A stretch of DNA of 64,000 bases from Dyella jiangningensis. GTDB taxonomy: Bacteria; Pseudomonadota; Gammaproteobacteria; Xanthomonadales; Rhodanobacteraceae. Shown here one piece after another: positions 47,037-56,518 of the stretch. The stretch spans positions 620,001 through 684,000 of the forward strand of contig CP007444.1 in assembly GCA_000632805.1 (NCBI GenBank), in the 5' to 3' direction. The notes beneath the pieces are model-generated. The model saw only the letters and a list, made by a program, of their open reading frames with translations, made no database searches and was not told where the DNA came from. The position numbers and the translations under genes were made by a program. Each line of letters opens with the position of its first letter. The first letter of the stretch is position 1.

Positions 47037-47167
47037 CCGGCGGCCGTATCGATCACCTCACGTACCGCGCCACTCCGGCACACGGCCAACGCCGGTCGTG
47101 ACCTTTGGCCTATAGGAGCCTCGCGCGCCGATGCCTCAGGCTGGGCGTTCCTTCGGGGGAGGGCAGC

Positions 47168-49378
47168 ATGGTGATGGTGAGGGAAAGCAGGCGCGGCCGC
47201 TGGCTGGCCGTGGCGTGGTGTCTGGTCGTGCCCTGGGCGGCATGTGCGCAGCAGGAAGCATCGGGCGCGGTACCGACGCCGCCAGCCGTGATCCCCCTGG
47301 CCAAGGCGCATGCTGCCGCACCGCATGAGGCCAGTGCCGACGATGCCTGGGGCGGTATCCGCAGCGGCAGCGAGCCGACGCTTTCCGATCGCGTCGTGGG
47401 CTACCGCATCGATGCCGAACTCGACGCGGCCAAGCACAGTGTCACCGGCACCGAGCAGCTGACCTGGCGCAATCGCAGTAGCCAGCCAGTCAACCGCATC
47501 TATCTGCACCTTTACCTCAACGCTTTCCAGAACGAAGGCAGCACCTTCTTCACCGAACGCAGCGTGCTTACCGCGCACGGGCATTCGCGTGGCGTGGCCG
47601 CCCTCAAGAAAGGCGAGTGGGGATGGATCGACCTCAAGAGCGTGCAGCAGGGCGGCGCCGCGTTGAAGTGGGGCTTCGTGCATCCGGACGATGGTCCGGC
47701 CACCGACCAGACCGTGGCATGCATCGATCTCGCCGAACCGGTACCCGCCGGCGGCACGCTCACGCTGGACATCGATTTCGTCAGCCAGTTGCCGCGCGTG
47801 GTGGAGCGCACGGGCTGGTGGGGCAACTTCAACCTGGTGGGGCAATGGTTTCCCAAGATCGGCGTGCTGGAGTTGCCGGGGGAACGCGGCGCCACGCAAG
47901 TGCAGTGGAACGCGCACGAGTTCCACTTCAACAGCGAGTTCTACGCCGACTTCGGCAACTTCGACGTGCGCCTTACCGTGCCTTCCGATTACACCGTGGG
48001 TGCTGTCGGCGAGTTGCAGGGCCAGCCGGAACCGGCCGGCGACAAGACCGTCTACCACTTCGTGCAGGGCGACGTGCACGACTTCGCATGGGTGGCGGCC
48101 AAGGGCTACAAGACCCTGGATACGACGTGGCAAGGGCCAGGCAGTCCGAAGGTCGCGGTGCGGGTGATCTATCCGCCCGAGTACATCGCCAGCGCGCAGC
48201 CGGTGCTGAAGGCGACCACCGATTCGCTCACCTATTTCTCCGACACGCTGGGTCCTTATCCGTATCGCACGGCGACCGCGGTGGTGCCGCCCTACAACGC
48301 GGATGAAGCGGGCGGCATGGAGTACCCCACCTTCTTCACCGCGGAAGGTTACAAAACGATCGACAGCCAGACCTCCGACCAGTGGAACATCGACTTCGTC
48401 ACCATCCACGAGTTCGGCCATGGCTACTTCTACGGCCTGCTCGCCTCGAACGAATTCGAGGAGCCGATGCTGGATGAAGGCATGAACGAATACTGGGACG
48501 AGCGCATGCTGCGGGAACGCAACCAGCGCATCCTCACGCCCAGTTCGTGGCTGCGTCGTGCCGGCATCACGCCATCGATGGACGTTTTCCACATGGAGCG
48601 GTTCGACGCCGGCCTCGCCAAGCCGTACGACGCGCTCGGCCAGAACAGCTGGGATCGTTATTCCAGCTCCAGCTATGGGACGGTCTATTCGCGCACGGCC
48701 ACCGCCATGCACGACCTCGAGGAGCGGCTGGGCAAGAGCGTGATGGAGCGCGGCTTCAAGGAGTACTACCGTCGCTGGCATTTCCGTCATCCCTCGGTCG
48801 CGGACCTGCGCAAGACGTTGATCGACGTGTCGGGCAATGCCCGTGCGGTGAACGAAGTATTTGATCAGTTCGTCTACGGCACGGCGCGCATCGACGATCG
48901 CGTGGATGCCATCGACAACCAGGAAGTGATGCCGCAGGCCGGCAGTTGGGTGAAGCAGGGCCGGCGCACCGAACTGACGAGCGACGTGCGCGATGAGCAG
49001 GTCGAGAAACAGCGCGAGGCGTGGAAGACATCGCACCCGCAGGCAAAAGAAAGCGAACCCGGCCCATTCCTCTGGCGCGGCACGGTGACGGTGGTGCGCG
49101 AAGGCGCGCCGGTGCCGCAGGTGCTGCGCGTGAACTTTGCCGATGGCAGCCACGAAGACGTGCGCTGGGATGACGACCGGCGCTGGGCGCGCTTCGTGTT
49201 TACGCGTCCCACCAAGGTCGTATCGGCCGAACTCGATCGCGAACAGAACATCCTGCTCGATGCCAACAAGCTCAACGATAGCCGCACGGTGAAAGCCGAC
49301 GCCTCTGCCTCGCGACGCTGGACGGCCGATATCGCCGCCGCATTGCAGGCTTTCTACGCATTCCTGGTGACGCTGTGA
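47168..49378 (+). CDS. M1 family metallopeptidase, secreted
   Basis: This is a 736-residue aminopeptidase-like zinc enzyme. A signal peptide with a twin-Arg-containing basic start (RESRRGRW) ends at about residue 28 (ACAQQ). The N-terminal beta-domain contains YRIDAELDAAKHSVTGTEQLTW. The exopeptidase-type motif GGMEYPT precedes the zinc site: H414-E415-x-x-H418 in HEFGHGYFYG and third ligand E437 in MLDEGMNEYW. GGGGAGGG lies before ATG 47168. It acts in the periplasm on peptides (family knowledge). TGATG links it to the membrane protein that follows. Confidence 0.94.
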   Translation: MVMVRESRRGRWLAVAWCLVVPWAACAQQEASGAVPTPPAVIPLAKAHAAAPHEASADDAWGGIRSGSEPTLSDRVVGYRIDAELDAAKHSVTGTEQLTWRNRSSQPVNRIYLHLYLNAFQNEGSTFFTERSVLTAHGHSRGVAALKKGEWGWIDLKSVQQGGAALKWGFVHPDDGPATDQTVACIDLAEPVPAGGTLTLDIDFVSQLPRVVERTGWWGNFNLVGQWFPKIGVLELPGERGATQVQWNAHEFHFNSEFYADFGNFDVRLTVPSDYTVGAVGELQGQPEPAGDKTVYHFVQGDVHDFAWVAAKGYKTLDTTWQGPGSPKVAVRVIYPPEYIASAQPVLKATTDSLTYFSDTLGPYPYRTATAVVPPYNADEAGGMEYPTFFTAEGYKTIDSQTSDQWNIDFVTIHEFGHGYFYGLLASNEFEEPMLDEGMNEYWDERMLRERNQRILTPSSWLRRAGITPSMDVFHMERFDAGLAKPYDALGQNSWDRYSSSSYGTVYSRTATAMHDLEERLGKSVMERGFKEYYRRWHFRHPSVADLRKTLIDVSGNARAVNEVFDQFVYGTARIDDRVDAIDNQEVMPQAGSWVKQGRRTELTSDVRDEQVEKQREAWKTSHPQAKESEPGPFLWRGTVTVVREGAPVPQVLRVNFADGSHEDVRWDDDRRWARFVFTRPTKVVSAELDREQNILLDANKLNDSRTVKADASASRRWTADIAAALQAFYAFLVTL

Positions 49379-50280
49379 TGGTCTACAAGAGTTCCCGCCG
49401 GGTCGATTTCGGCGATGTGTTCGGCGCGCTGTTCTCTGCGCTGCAATGGCGGCTGTTGCTGCTGTGGGTGCTGATCCTGCTGCTGCCCGTGGCCGTTGCC
49501 GCGCTGCCTTTGCTGCAGGCATTGGGGGCGCTGCTGGACCATTCCACGCACGCGCGTGCGTGGGCCCAGCAATTCGACATGATCATGTTCGGCGATGTAA
49601 CGCAGGCGTTGGGCTCGCAGCACGCCATGTTCCACGGCGCGCTGGTGGCGAGCCTGTTGCTCGCCTTGCTGCTGCTTCCATGGATCAACGGCATGGTGCT
49701 GGCGAGTGGTCGGGCCGGACGTGCGCTTGGCTTTGGCGGGCTATTGCAGGGCGGGCTCGCCGAATACGGGCGGATGTTCCGCTTGCTGCTGTGGTCATTG
49801 CTGCCGTACGTCGCTGCGGGCTTCCTGGTTCAACTCGGCTTGGACAAGGCGGACGACGCGTCGGATGCCGCGGTGCTTGAGTCGCGCGCCATGGCGGCCC
49901 AGCACACGGCATGGTGGTGCGCCGGCGTGGTGATCGTCATTGCGCAGGCGTGGGTGGAGTCGGCACGCGCGGCCTTCGTCGCCGATACGTCACTGCGCTC
50001 GGCTTCGATAGCCATGCTGCGCGGCCTGTTGCAGTTGCTGCGTCGCCCCTTTTCCACCCTGTTCGCTTACCTGCTCGTGTCGCTGGTCGGGTTTGCGTTG
50101 GCGATGGCGCTTGGCTATGTGCGCGTGCACACGCTGGCCGTAGGCACGCAGGGCCTGATGTTCGGTTTTGCGCTGAGCGCACTGGTGATGGTGGTGCTGG
50201 GATGGACGCGCATCGCGCGCCTGTTCGCGCTGGCCGAGGTGGCGCGTTCGCTGGGTGGATCGCGACGCTCCAGCTTCTGA
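49378..50280 (+). CDS. Six-helix membrane protein of unknown function
   Basis: This 300-residue protein has six hydrophobic helices at about 23-44, 82-104, 127-148, 174-190, 222-242 and 257-277, with basic cytoplasmic ends (YKSSRRVDFG and SRRSSF). No catalytic motif is seen. ATG 49378 (TGATG) is translationally coupled to the M1 peptidase, so the two probably act together; it might anchor or supply the peptidase, but this is only inference from the arrangement. Confidence 0.8.
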   Translation: MVYKSSRRVDFGDVFGALFSALQWRLLLLWVLILLLPVAVAALPLLQALGALLDHSTHARAWAQQFDMIMFGDVTQALGSQHAMFHGALVASLLLALLLLPWINGMVLASGRAGRALGFGGLLQGGLAEYGRMFRLLLWSLLPYVAAGFLVQLGLDKADDASDAAVLESRAMAAQHTAWWCAGVVIVIAQAWVESARAAFVADTSLRSASIAMLRGLLQLLRRPFSTLFAYLLVSLVGFALAMALGYVRVHTLAVGTQGLMFGFALSALVMVVLGWTRIARLFALAEVARSLGGSRRSSF

Positions 50281-50317
50281 GCAGAACGGCCCGCGCGAGC
50301 GGACCATCGTCACGCCG

Positions 50318-50887
50318 TCAGAGGATCGGCAATCGGGCGAGGACGATCTCGCCGCCGCCTTCTATCCGTACCGGATGGCCGGGAATGGGGTCGATCCACA
50401 GCATGTCGTTCTGCAGCAGGTCGTGCGTGCGATGGTCGGCGACGACCTTGGCCTGGCCCGACAACAGCAGGACGAACCAGCGCCAGCCGCCGGGCGCCAA
50501 CAGCACCATCGTGCCGTTCAACGGCCGCACGATCAGCTCGCCCTGGGTGTCGTTTCGCAGCTTCAGGTTGAAGGCGCGCGTGGGCGATTCCGGGTGGCAG
50601 CCCTCGGGCGCGTTCAGGTGGTCGAAATGCGCCAGGTCGAACCGTTTCAGGTGCAGGGTGCGGCCATCCGGAAAAGTGACCGCGACGGCGGCGTCCAGGG
50701 GCACAAACTGCCTGCGGATGTCCGCATGTGCCGGAAATTCCACGTCCCGGCCGATATCGACCAGGGTCAGCTGCCATTGCCACTCATCGCCGGGAGCGCT
50801 GCTGGCCACCTCGGTGATCGTCACGCTGCCGTCGGCACATGGCAGTGCTCGCAGCGTTTCCGACGGGAGGCGGTTGAGCTGGCTCAT
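50318..50887 (-). CDS. HutD/Ves family cupin protein
   Basis: This is a 189-residue protein matching HutD/Ves across its length: SSAPGDEWQWQLTLVDIGRDVEFPAHADIRRQF, then FDGRTLHL-like FPDGRTLHLKRF, and ending in WIDPIPGHPVRIEGG. It is a bicupin by family structure with no signal peptide. HutD is linked to histidine utilisation in some bacteria, but no hut gene is here. It is the last gene of the SET-GNAT-HutD unit, overlapping the GNAT gene by 4 nt. Confidence 0.88.
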   Translation of the reverse strand: MSQLNRLPSETLRALPCADGSVTITEVASSAPGDEWQWQLTLVDIGRDVEFPAHADIRRQFVPLDAAVAVTFPDGRTLHLKRFDLAHFDHLNAPEGCHPESPTRAFNLKLRNDTQGELIVRPLNGTMVLLAPGGWRWFVLLLSGQAKVVADHRTHDLLQNDMLWIDPIPGHPVRIEGGGEIVLARLPIL

Positions 50888-51423
50888 GCCCAGGCGCGAC
50901 GTTTTTCTGGCATCGGCGGGTAGTACGCGAAAACATGGTTATGGGCGCCGAAGAAATCCATGTCCTCGATGTGCTCGCCCCCCAGTCGTTCCGCGACGCG
51001 GTCGGAAGCTTCGTTGCCTATCCTCACCAGGCTGATCACGCGCTGCGCGTTGAGGGCGTGCCAGGCGAAATCCAGGATGGCGTTGCCTGCCTCGGTGGCG
51101 TAGCCGTGGTGGCGGAACTGTGGCTTGAGCATCCAGCCCAGTTCCAGGTCAGGCCAGCCTTCGGGGCGCATCAGCCCGGCGCGGCCGATGAATTCGCCGG
51201 TGTCCTTCAGTTCCAGCGCCCACATGCCATAGCCGCGCAGCTGCCAGTGGCCGATCAGCATGGCGAGCGAACGCCAGGCATTGGTACGGTCCAGCGGCTG
51301 GCCATCGCCGATCCAGCGGGTGCTGGCCGGGTCCGCGAGCATGCAGGCGTAATCCTCGAAATGCCGCTCGGCGAGAGCGGTCAGGCGCAGGCGCGCCGTT
51401 TCGATGACGGGTATGTCGATCAT
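50884..51423 (-). CDS. GNAT N-acetyltransferase, RimJ/RimL-like
   Basis: This is a 179-residue acetyltransferase of the RimJ/RimL group. Signatures are IETARLRLTAL near the N-terminus, LELGWMLKPQFRHHGYATEAGNAILDFAW (acetyl-CoA loop R-H-x-G-Y-A) and VISLVRIGNEASDRVAERLGGEH. ATG 51423 is taken; a TTG at 51435 would overlap the SET gene. It lies 5 nt downstream of the SET gene. Substrate unknown; RimJ/L relatives acetylate protein N-termini or small amines. Confidence 0.9.
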   Translation of the reverse strand: MIDIPVIETARLRLTALAERHFEDYACMLADPASTRWIGDGQPLDRTNAWRSLAMLIGHWQLRGYGMWALELKDTGEFIGRAGLMRPEGWPDLELGWMLKPQFRHHGYATEAGNAILDFAWHALNAQRVISLVRIGNEASDRVAERLGGEHIEDMDFFGAHNHVFAYYPPMPEKRRAWA

Positions 51424-51428
51424 GGTCT

Positions 51429-51908
51429 TCAACAAGCAAGTCGGGTGCCAGCCAGCAGGGCAGCCAGGGCTTGGGTGCTGGTGGCGAGGCTTTCGATCCA
51501 GGGCAGGCCGACGATCCTGCGTCCGGTCGCGGTATCGACAAAGGCTTCTTCTTCGCCGGGCGGCAACAGGTGGCGGTAGTCCACCGTGATCTCGGTGCCT
51601 GCCGGGAGGTCACGCGTGGCAAACACGAAACCGAGATGCCACAGCCCCGTCGGTTCGAAGCTGTGGTTGATGTAGCACTCGTCGGGCCAGTCCGGGGACA
51701 CCGTGTAGCGGTCTTCGAACCAGCGCGCGCTGGCGTAGAGCTGCGCGGACAACTCCGGCGAACCGACAAGTTCCTGATAGCGGTAAGTGCGGTCAATGGC
51801 GTCTGGCGCCGTGACGATCTGTCCCGTCGCAACGTCTTCTTCGAGGAATAGCCCTTGACCCGCACCGGCGATTTCCGATGCGGTAATGCGGTAACGCGGA
51901 AGGATCAT
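51429..51908 (-). CDS. SET-domain protein, possible protein-lysine methyltransferase
   Basis: This 159-residue protein is a compact SET domain. It has GAGQGLFLEEDVATGQIV (motif I), the core NHSFEPTGL (NHS with the Phe/Tyr), and the end segment LPAGTEITVDYRHL with the catalytic Tyr (DY). Bacterial SET proteins of this short type methylate lysines of proteins. The target is unknown. It is first in an operon with a GNAT enzyme, so the two might modify the same protein. AGGGGTG precedes its ATG. Confidence 0.87.
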   Translation of the reverse strand: MILPRYRITASEIAGAGQGLFLEEDVATGQIVTAPDAIDRTYRYQELVGSPELSAQLYASARWFEDRYTVSPDWPDECYINHSFEPTGLWHLGFVFATRDLPAGTEITVDYRHLLPPGEEEAFVDTATGRRIVGLPWIESLATSTQALAALLAGTRLAC

Positions 51909-52013
51909 GTCACCCCTAACCTACATCAAGGCGGCCGAGTGTAGGCCCATCCGGTCGGGTGTGCCAGACCCGACCGGAATGGTTTTCTAAACGCAAGTCG
52001 CTGATAGGTTTGA

Positions 52014-52352
52014 TTATTCGGTGGACGATTTGGCTGCCACCTTGGCCTTGGCCGGCGCTGCGGGCTTGGCGGCCTTGCCGTTACCCGACGCGTCGTCCAG
52101 CAGGATGGCACTGCGATTGCGTTCCAGCGTGGCCGGCCCGATGCCCTTCACCTGGGCCAGGTCGTCCACGCTCTTGAACGGGCCATGCTCGTCGCGCCAG
52201 GCCACGATGGCTTCGGCCTTGCTGTGGCCGACGCCGTCGAGCGATTTGGCCAAGGTGGCCGCGTCGGCCTTGTTGACGTTGACCGGCGTGGCCGCGAAGG
52301 CGGGAAGCGCCATGGCCAGGCTGACGAGCAAGGCGGCGATCTTGTTGCGCAT
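52014..52352 (-). CDS. ComEA-like helix-hairpin-helix protein
   Basis: This is a 112-residue exported protein with signal peptide (MRNKIAALLVSLAMALPAFA) and two helix-hairpin-helix motifs: VNVNKADAATLAKSLDGVG and FKSVDDLAQVKGIGPATLERN. The tail is Ala/Lys/Pro-rich. ComEA proteins bind incoming DNA in the periplasm during natural transformation, and this is the short single-domain type. The start at 52352 follows GGGAG. It stands alone. Confidence 0.92.
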   Translation of the reverse strand: MRNKIAALLVSLAMALPAFAATPVNVNKADAATLAKSLDGVGHSKAEAIVAWRDEHGPFKSVDDLAQVKGIGPATLERNRSAILLDDASGNGKAAKPAAPAKAKVAAKSSTE

Positions 52353-52567
52353 CTGATTCTCCCTATGGAATGAAGCGGCCTCCGTTTTGGGCCGCGCAGC
52401 GACTCTGCCCGGGTAAGGGCCATCCGGCAGTAGGCCAACGGCCACGGCTACATCAGGGATGAAGCGGCAACCGTGTGCGCCCAAGGAGGCGCGGTGTGTG
52501 GGGCCCGGCGGGCTTCTCGGCCGCGCTGATACAATGGCGACTTTCCTTTCGCTGCAGGAGTCGCCCC

Positions 52568-53992
<1,425 letters not shown>

Positions 53993-54085
53993 GTTTCCCG
54001 CGGCCCTGGACGTTGCCGGGGCCGCTGTCTTTTCCGCCGCATAGCGCCACCGATGCCGGCGCCGCCCCCTGCCAGGCGATCCGCG

Positions 54086-54802
54086 ATGACCGATGTTTCC
54101 AGCGACTACGCTTACCTCGCCGCCAACTGGGCGTCGGTTCGCGAACGTGTCGACGCTGCTTGCCGCGCTGCCGGGCGTGACCCTTCTGAGGTGTCGGTCC
54201 TGCCGGTCAGCAAGACCTTCGGACCGGAAGTGGTGCGCGCTGCGATGGCGCTGGGCTTGAAGCGCTTCGGCGAGAACAAGGTGCAGGAAGTGCGCAGCAA
54301 GGCCGAAGCGCTTGCGGGCGAGGGCGTCGAGTGGGTGGTGATCGGCCACCTGCAGACGAACAAGGCCAAGGACGTGGCTCGCCTCGCCAGCGAAGTACAG
54401 TCGCTCGACCGCATCGAACTGGCCGATGCCTTGCACAAGCGCTTGCAGGCCGAAGGCCGCGCGATCGATGTATTGATCGAAGTGAAAACCTCGCCCGAGG
54501 AAAGCAAGCACGGTCTGCCGGCGGACCAGCTGCCCGCTTTCCTTGACGCCTTGCGCGCCTACGGCACGCTGCGAGTGCGCGGCTTGATGACCCTGGCCGT
54601 GCAGTCGGACGATCCCCGGGCGGTACGCGCGTGCTTCCGCCAACTGCGCGAATTGCGCGATGCCGCCAAGGCGCAAGGCCATGAATTGCCAAGGCTTTCG
54701 ATGGGCATGAGCGGCGACTTTCCGCTTGCCATTGCCGAAGGCGCAACCGAGGTTCGCATCGGCACCGCGATCTTCGGCCGCCGCGATGTGACGCACGTCT
54801 GA
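54086..54802 (+). CDS. yggS: PLP homeostasis protein YggS
   Basis: This is a 238-residue single-domain PLP-binding protein of the YggS/PROSC family, with the fold of alanine racemase but no catalysis. The PLP lysine is in VLPVSKTFGPEVV, with the conserved FGENKVQEV, HLQTNKAKD and LSMGMSGDFPLAI (the Ser/Thr phosphate site). It maintains free PLP and vitamin balance. The start MTDVSSDYAYL (ATG 54086) is used. It follows the M20 gene by about 94 bp. Confidence 0.95.
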   Translation: MTDVSSDYAYLAANWASVRERVDAACRAAGRDPSEVSVLPVSKTFGPEVVRAAMALGLKRFGENKVQEVRSKAEALAGEGVEWVVIGHLQTNKAKDVARLASEVQSLDRIELADALHKRLQAEGRAIDVLIEVKTSPEESKHGLPADQLPAFLDALRAYGTLRVRGLMTLAVQSDDPRAVRACFRQLRELRDAAKAQGHELPRLSMGMSGDFPLAIAEGATEVRIGTAIFGRRDVTHV

Positions 54803-55051
54803 AACATACGGAACCGAACTAAATAATTAGTTCACTAATTGGTCAAAAAGTAATCACATCTCGACCGTTTGTCCTTATAGATCAATCTGTTGCGCGAAAT
54901 GCATGGGTCATGCCAAGTTTCGAAACGACAGAGTTCAGTTAACCTCGATCGAACATACGATCTATATCCCTTTGCTAAGTTCACAAGGCCATCACGTCAC
55001 CGGCATCTGCCGATGACATAACTCCACGAACTGCAAAGGGATTTGTCCCAC
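54803..55051. promoter_or_regulatory. AT-rich upstream region of the NlpC/P60 gene
   Basis: This 249-bp gap is notably AT-rich for this genome and holds overlapping palindromes: GAACTAA-ATAA-TTAGTTC (54816-54833) and TTAGT-TC-ACTAA (54827-54838). It probably contains the NlpC/P60 promoter and an operator. No unambiguous minus-35/minus-10 pair is assigned. A ribosome binding site-like AAAGGGA (about 55036-55042) lies before ATG 55052. Confidence 0.5.
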
Positions 55052-55768
55052 ATGCCAACGAAGCGATTGTTTGCTGCCGCTGCGCTTGCTGGTGCGCTGC
55101 TCACGTCCCTTCCGCTTTTCGCCGAGCCGCTCAACGGTCAGGCCGACGTCCCGACTGCCACGCTTGCTCCCAACCTGATGGGCCAGCTCGCTGTGTTTGC
55201 GCCGGCCGCCAGCCTCACGCAGGCGGCGCTTCCGAGCCAGCCGACGGCGATGCAGAACAAGGCCAAGCCGTCGGGCTGGGCCACTGAAGAAGACGATCTG
55301 GATGCCGACGGCATGCCGGGCGATGGCGTGGACAACGTCGCTTCGCTCGCCAACGACACGTCCGATCTGCGCAAGACCCTGATCAGCCTGGCCATGAAGC
55401 TGCGTGACATCCGTTACGTGCGCGGCGGCCGCGATCCCTCCACCGGTTTCGATTGCAGCGGTTTCGTCCGCTACGTATTCGCTCACGCCGTGGGTCTGGA
55501 CTTGCCGACCAACTCTGCTTCGCAGTTCCTCGCTGGCCTCAAGGTCAACCGCGGTGACATGAAGCCGGGCGACCTGGTGTTCTTCCGCACCGCCGGCAAG
55601 CGTGGCCAGGGTCGTATTTCGCACGTAGGCATCTACATCGCCAACGGCCAGTTCATCCATTCGCCCTCGCGCGGCAAGACCGTGCGCGTGGACAGCCTCG
55701 ACGAGTCTTACTGGGCCAAGCGTTTCGCCGGCGCCAAGCGCCCCGATGCGCTTGCCCGCAGCAGCTGA
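55052..55768 (+). CDS. NlpC/P60 family peptidoglycan hydrolase
   Basis: This is a 238-residue secreted cysteine peptidase. The signal peptide (MPTKRLFAAAALAGALLTSL to about LFAE) is followed by a 75-residue linker region and the C-terminal C40 domain, with catalytic Cys135 in FDCSGFVRYVF, His191 in ISHVGIYI and His203 in FIHSPSRG. It cleaves peptide links in peptidoglycan. It has its own promoter region and a strong terminator, so it is monocistronic. Confidence 0.94.
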   Translation: MPTKRLFAAAALAGALLTSLPLFAEPLNGQADVPTATLAPNLMGQLAVFAPAASLTQAALPSQPTAMQNKAKPSGWATEEDDLDADGMPGDGVDNVASLANDTSDLRKTLISLAMKLRDIRYVRGGRDPSTGFDCSGFVRYVFAHAVGLDLPTNSASQFLAGLKVNRGDMKPGDLVFFRTAGKRGQGRISHVGIYIANGQFIHSPSRGKTVRVDSLDESYWAKRFAGAKRPDALARSS

Positions 55769-55791
55769 TCAACCCACGTCACCGTCAGTCG

Positions 55792-55818
55792 AAGGCCGCC
55801 CAAGGGCGGCCTTTTTTT
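55792..55818 (+). terminator. Intrinsic terminator after the NlpC/P60 gene
   Basis: AAGGCCGCC pairs with GGCGGCCTT around a short CAAG-type loop, followed by a run of seven Ts overlapping the end of the convergent gene. Confidence 0.92.
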
Positions 55819-56470
55819 ATATGCGCGCCTCAGTGCCGAGCGCTTGCAGCTCATCCGACTCGACGATGCGCAGGCCTTGGCCGGGTGTCTTGGCCAGCCG
55901 CACCATGGCGCAGGCCACCGTGGAGGCCTCGATGCCGCGCCAGCGGCCAGGCAGGATGCGAGAGAAGGGCGCGGCGAACACCTCGCCAAGGCGAGGCTTG
56001 TGCCGCGCGCCGAGCAGCAGTGACGGACGCACGATGGTCAGTTGCGGCCAGCCCTGCTTCTGCAGGGCCAGCTCCAGTTCGCCCTTGGTGCGGTTGTAGA
56101 ACAGCCGTGATGCCGGATCGGCGCCGAGCGCGCTGATCACGATGTAATGGCGTGCCTCCAATGCGAGCGCGTGCTTGCCCAGCATCAGTGGCAGGTCGTA
56201 GTCCACCATGCGGAAGGCTTCGCGCGAGCCTGCCTGCCGAATGGTGGTGCCCAGGCAGCAGAACACCGTGTCGACCGGACCCTGCAGCTGGCAGATCAGG
56301 TGGCTGACCATGCCTACGGGGTTCTCGAGCTTGGGGTGCGGACTCAAGGGATGGCGCGTCGGCGCGACCACGTGCTCCACGCCCGGGTCGTCGAGCAGGA
56401 GCGCAAGCACCCACTGGCCGGTGAGTCCGGTAGCGCCTGCTATATGCACCTGGCGTGGTGAGGTGGCCAT
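55817..56470 (-). CDS. NAD(P)-binding oxidoreductase, atypical SDR (HTATIP2/TIP30-like)
   Basis: This is a 217-residue protein with a Rossmann dinucleotide-binding loop AGATGLTGQWVLALLL near the N-terminus and the segment DTVFCCLGTTIRQAGS, typical of NAD(P)H-binding atypical short-chain dehydrogenases. FYNRTKGELELAL corresponds to the YxxxK-like region (here Tyr-Asn-Arg-Thr-Lys). The substrate is unknown. It is a single gene convergent to NlpC/P60 and followed upstream by the M28 gene on the same strand. Confidence 0.85.
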   Translation of the reverse strand: MATSPRQVHIAGATGLTGQWVLALLLDDPGVEHVVAPTRHPLSPHPKLENPVGMVSHLICQLQGPVDTVFCCLGTTIRQAGSREAFRMVDYDLPLMLGKHALALEARHYIVISALGADPASRLFYNRTKGELELALQKQGWPQLTIVRPSLLLGARHKPRLGEVFAAPFSRILPGRWRGIEASTVACAMVRLAKTPGQGLRIVESDELQALGTEARI

Positions 56471-56518
56471 GGCGGCATTCTACGGCGCGGAAAGTTGTGC
56501 TGCCGTTGGACGGGGTGT

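Larger units (their letters stand above)
46505..47167. other. Gene-poor region with a decayed reductase gene
   Basis: This 663-bp region holds a possible Fur box (46571-46586), a perfect 12-bp-stem inverted repeat (46692-46724) and remnants of a flavoprotein reductase (46729-47036), detailed separately. No intact gene is supported. Confidence 0.6.

Noticed and set aside
46585..47115. A 176-codon intact gene in this region
   Set aside because: Only a small stretch of this frame looks like a reductase; the matching continuation is in other frames. It is better explained as a pseudogene.
47015..49522. An 835-codon open frame on the minus strand opposite the M1 peptidase
   Set aside because: The plus strand encodes intact HEFGH and GGMEYP motifs. 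The antisense product is low-complexity and has no recognisable domain.
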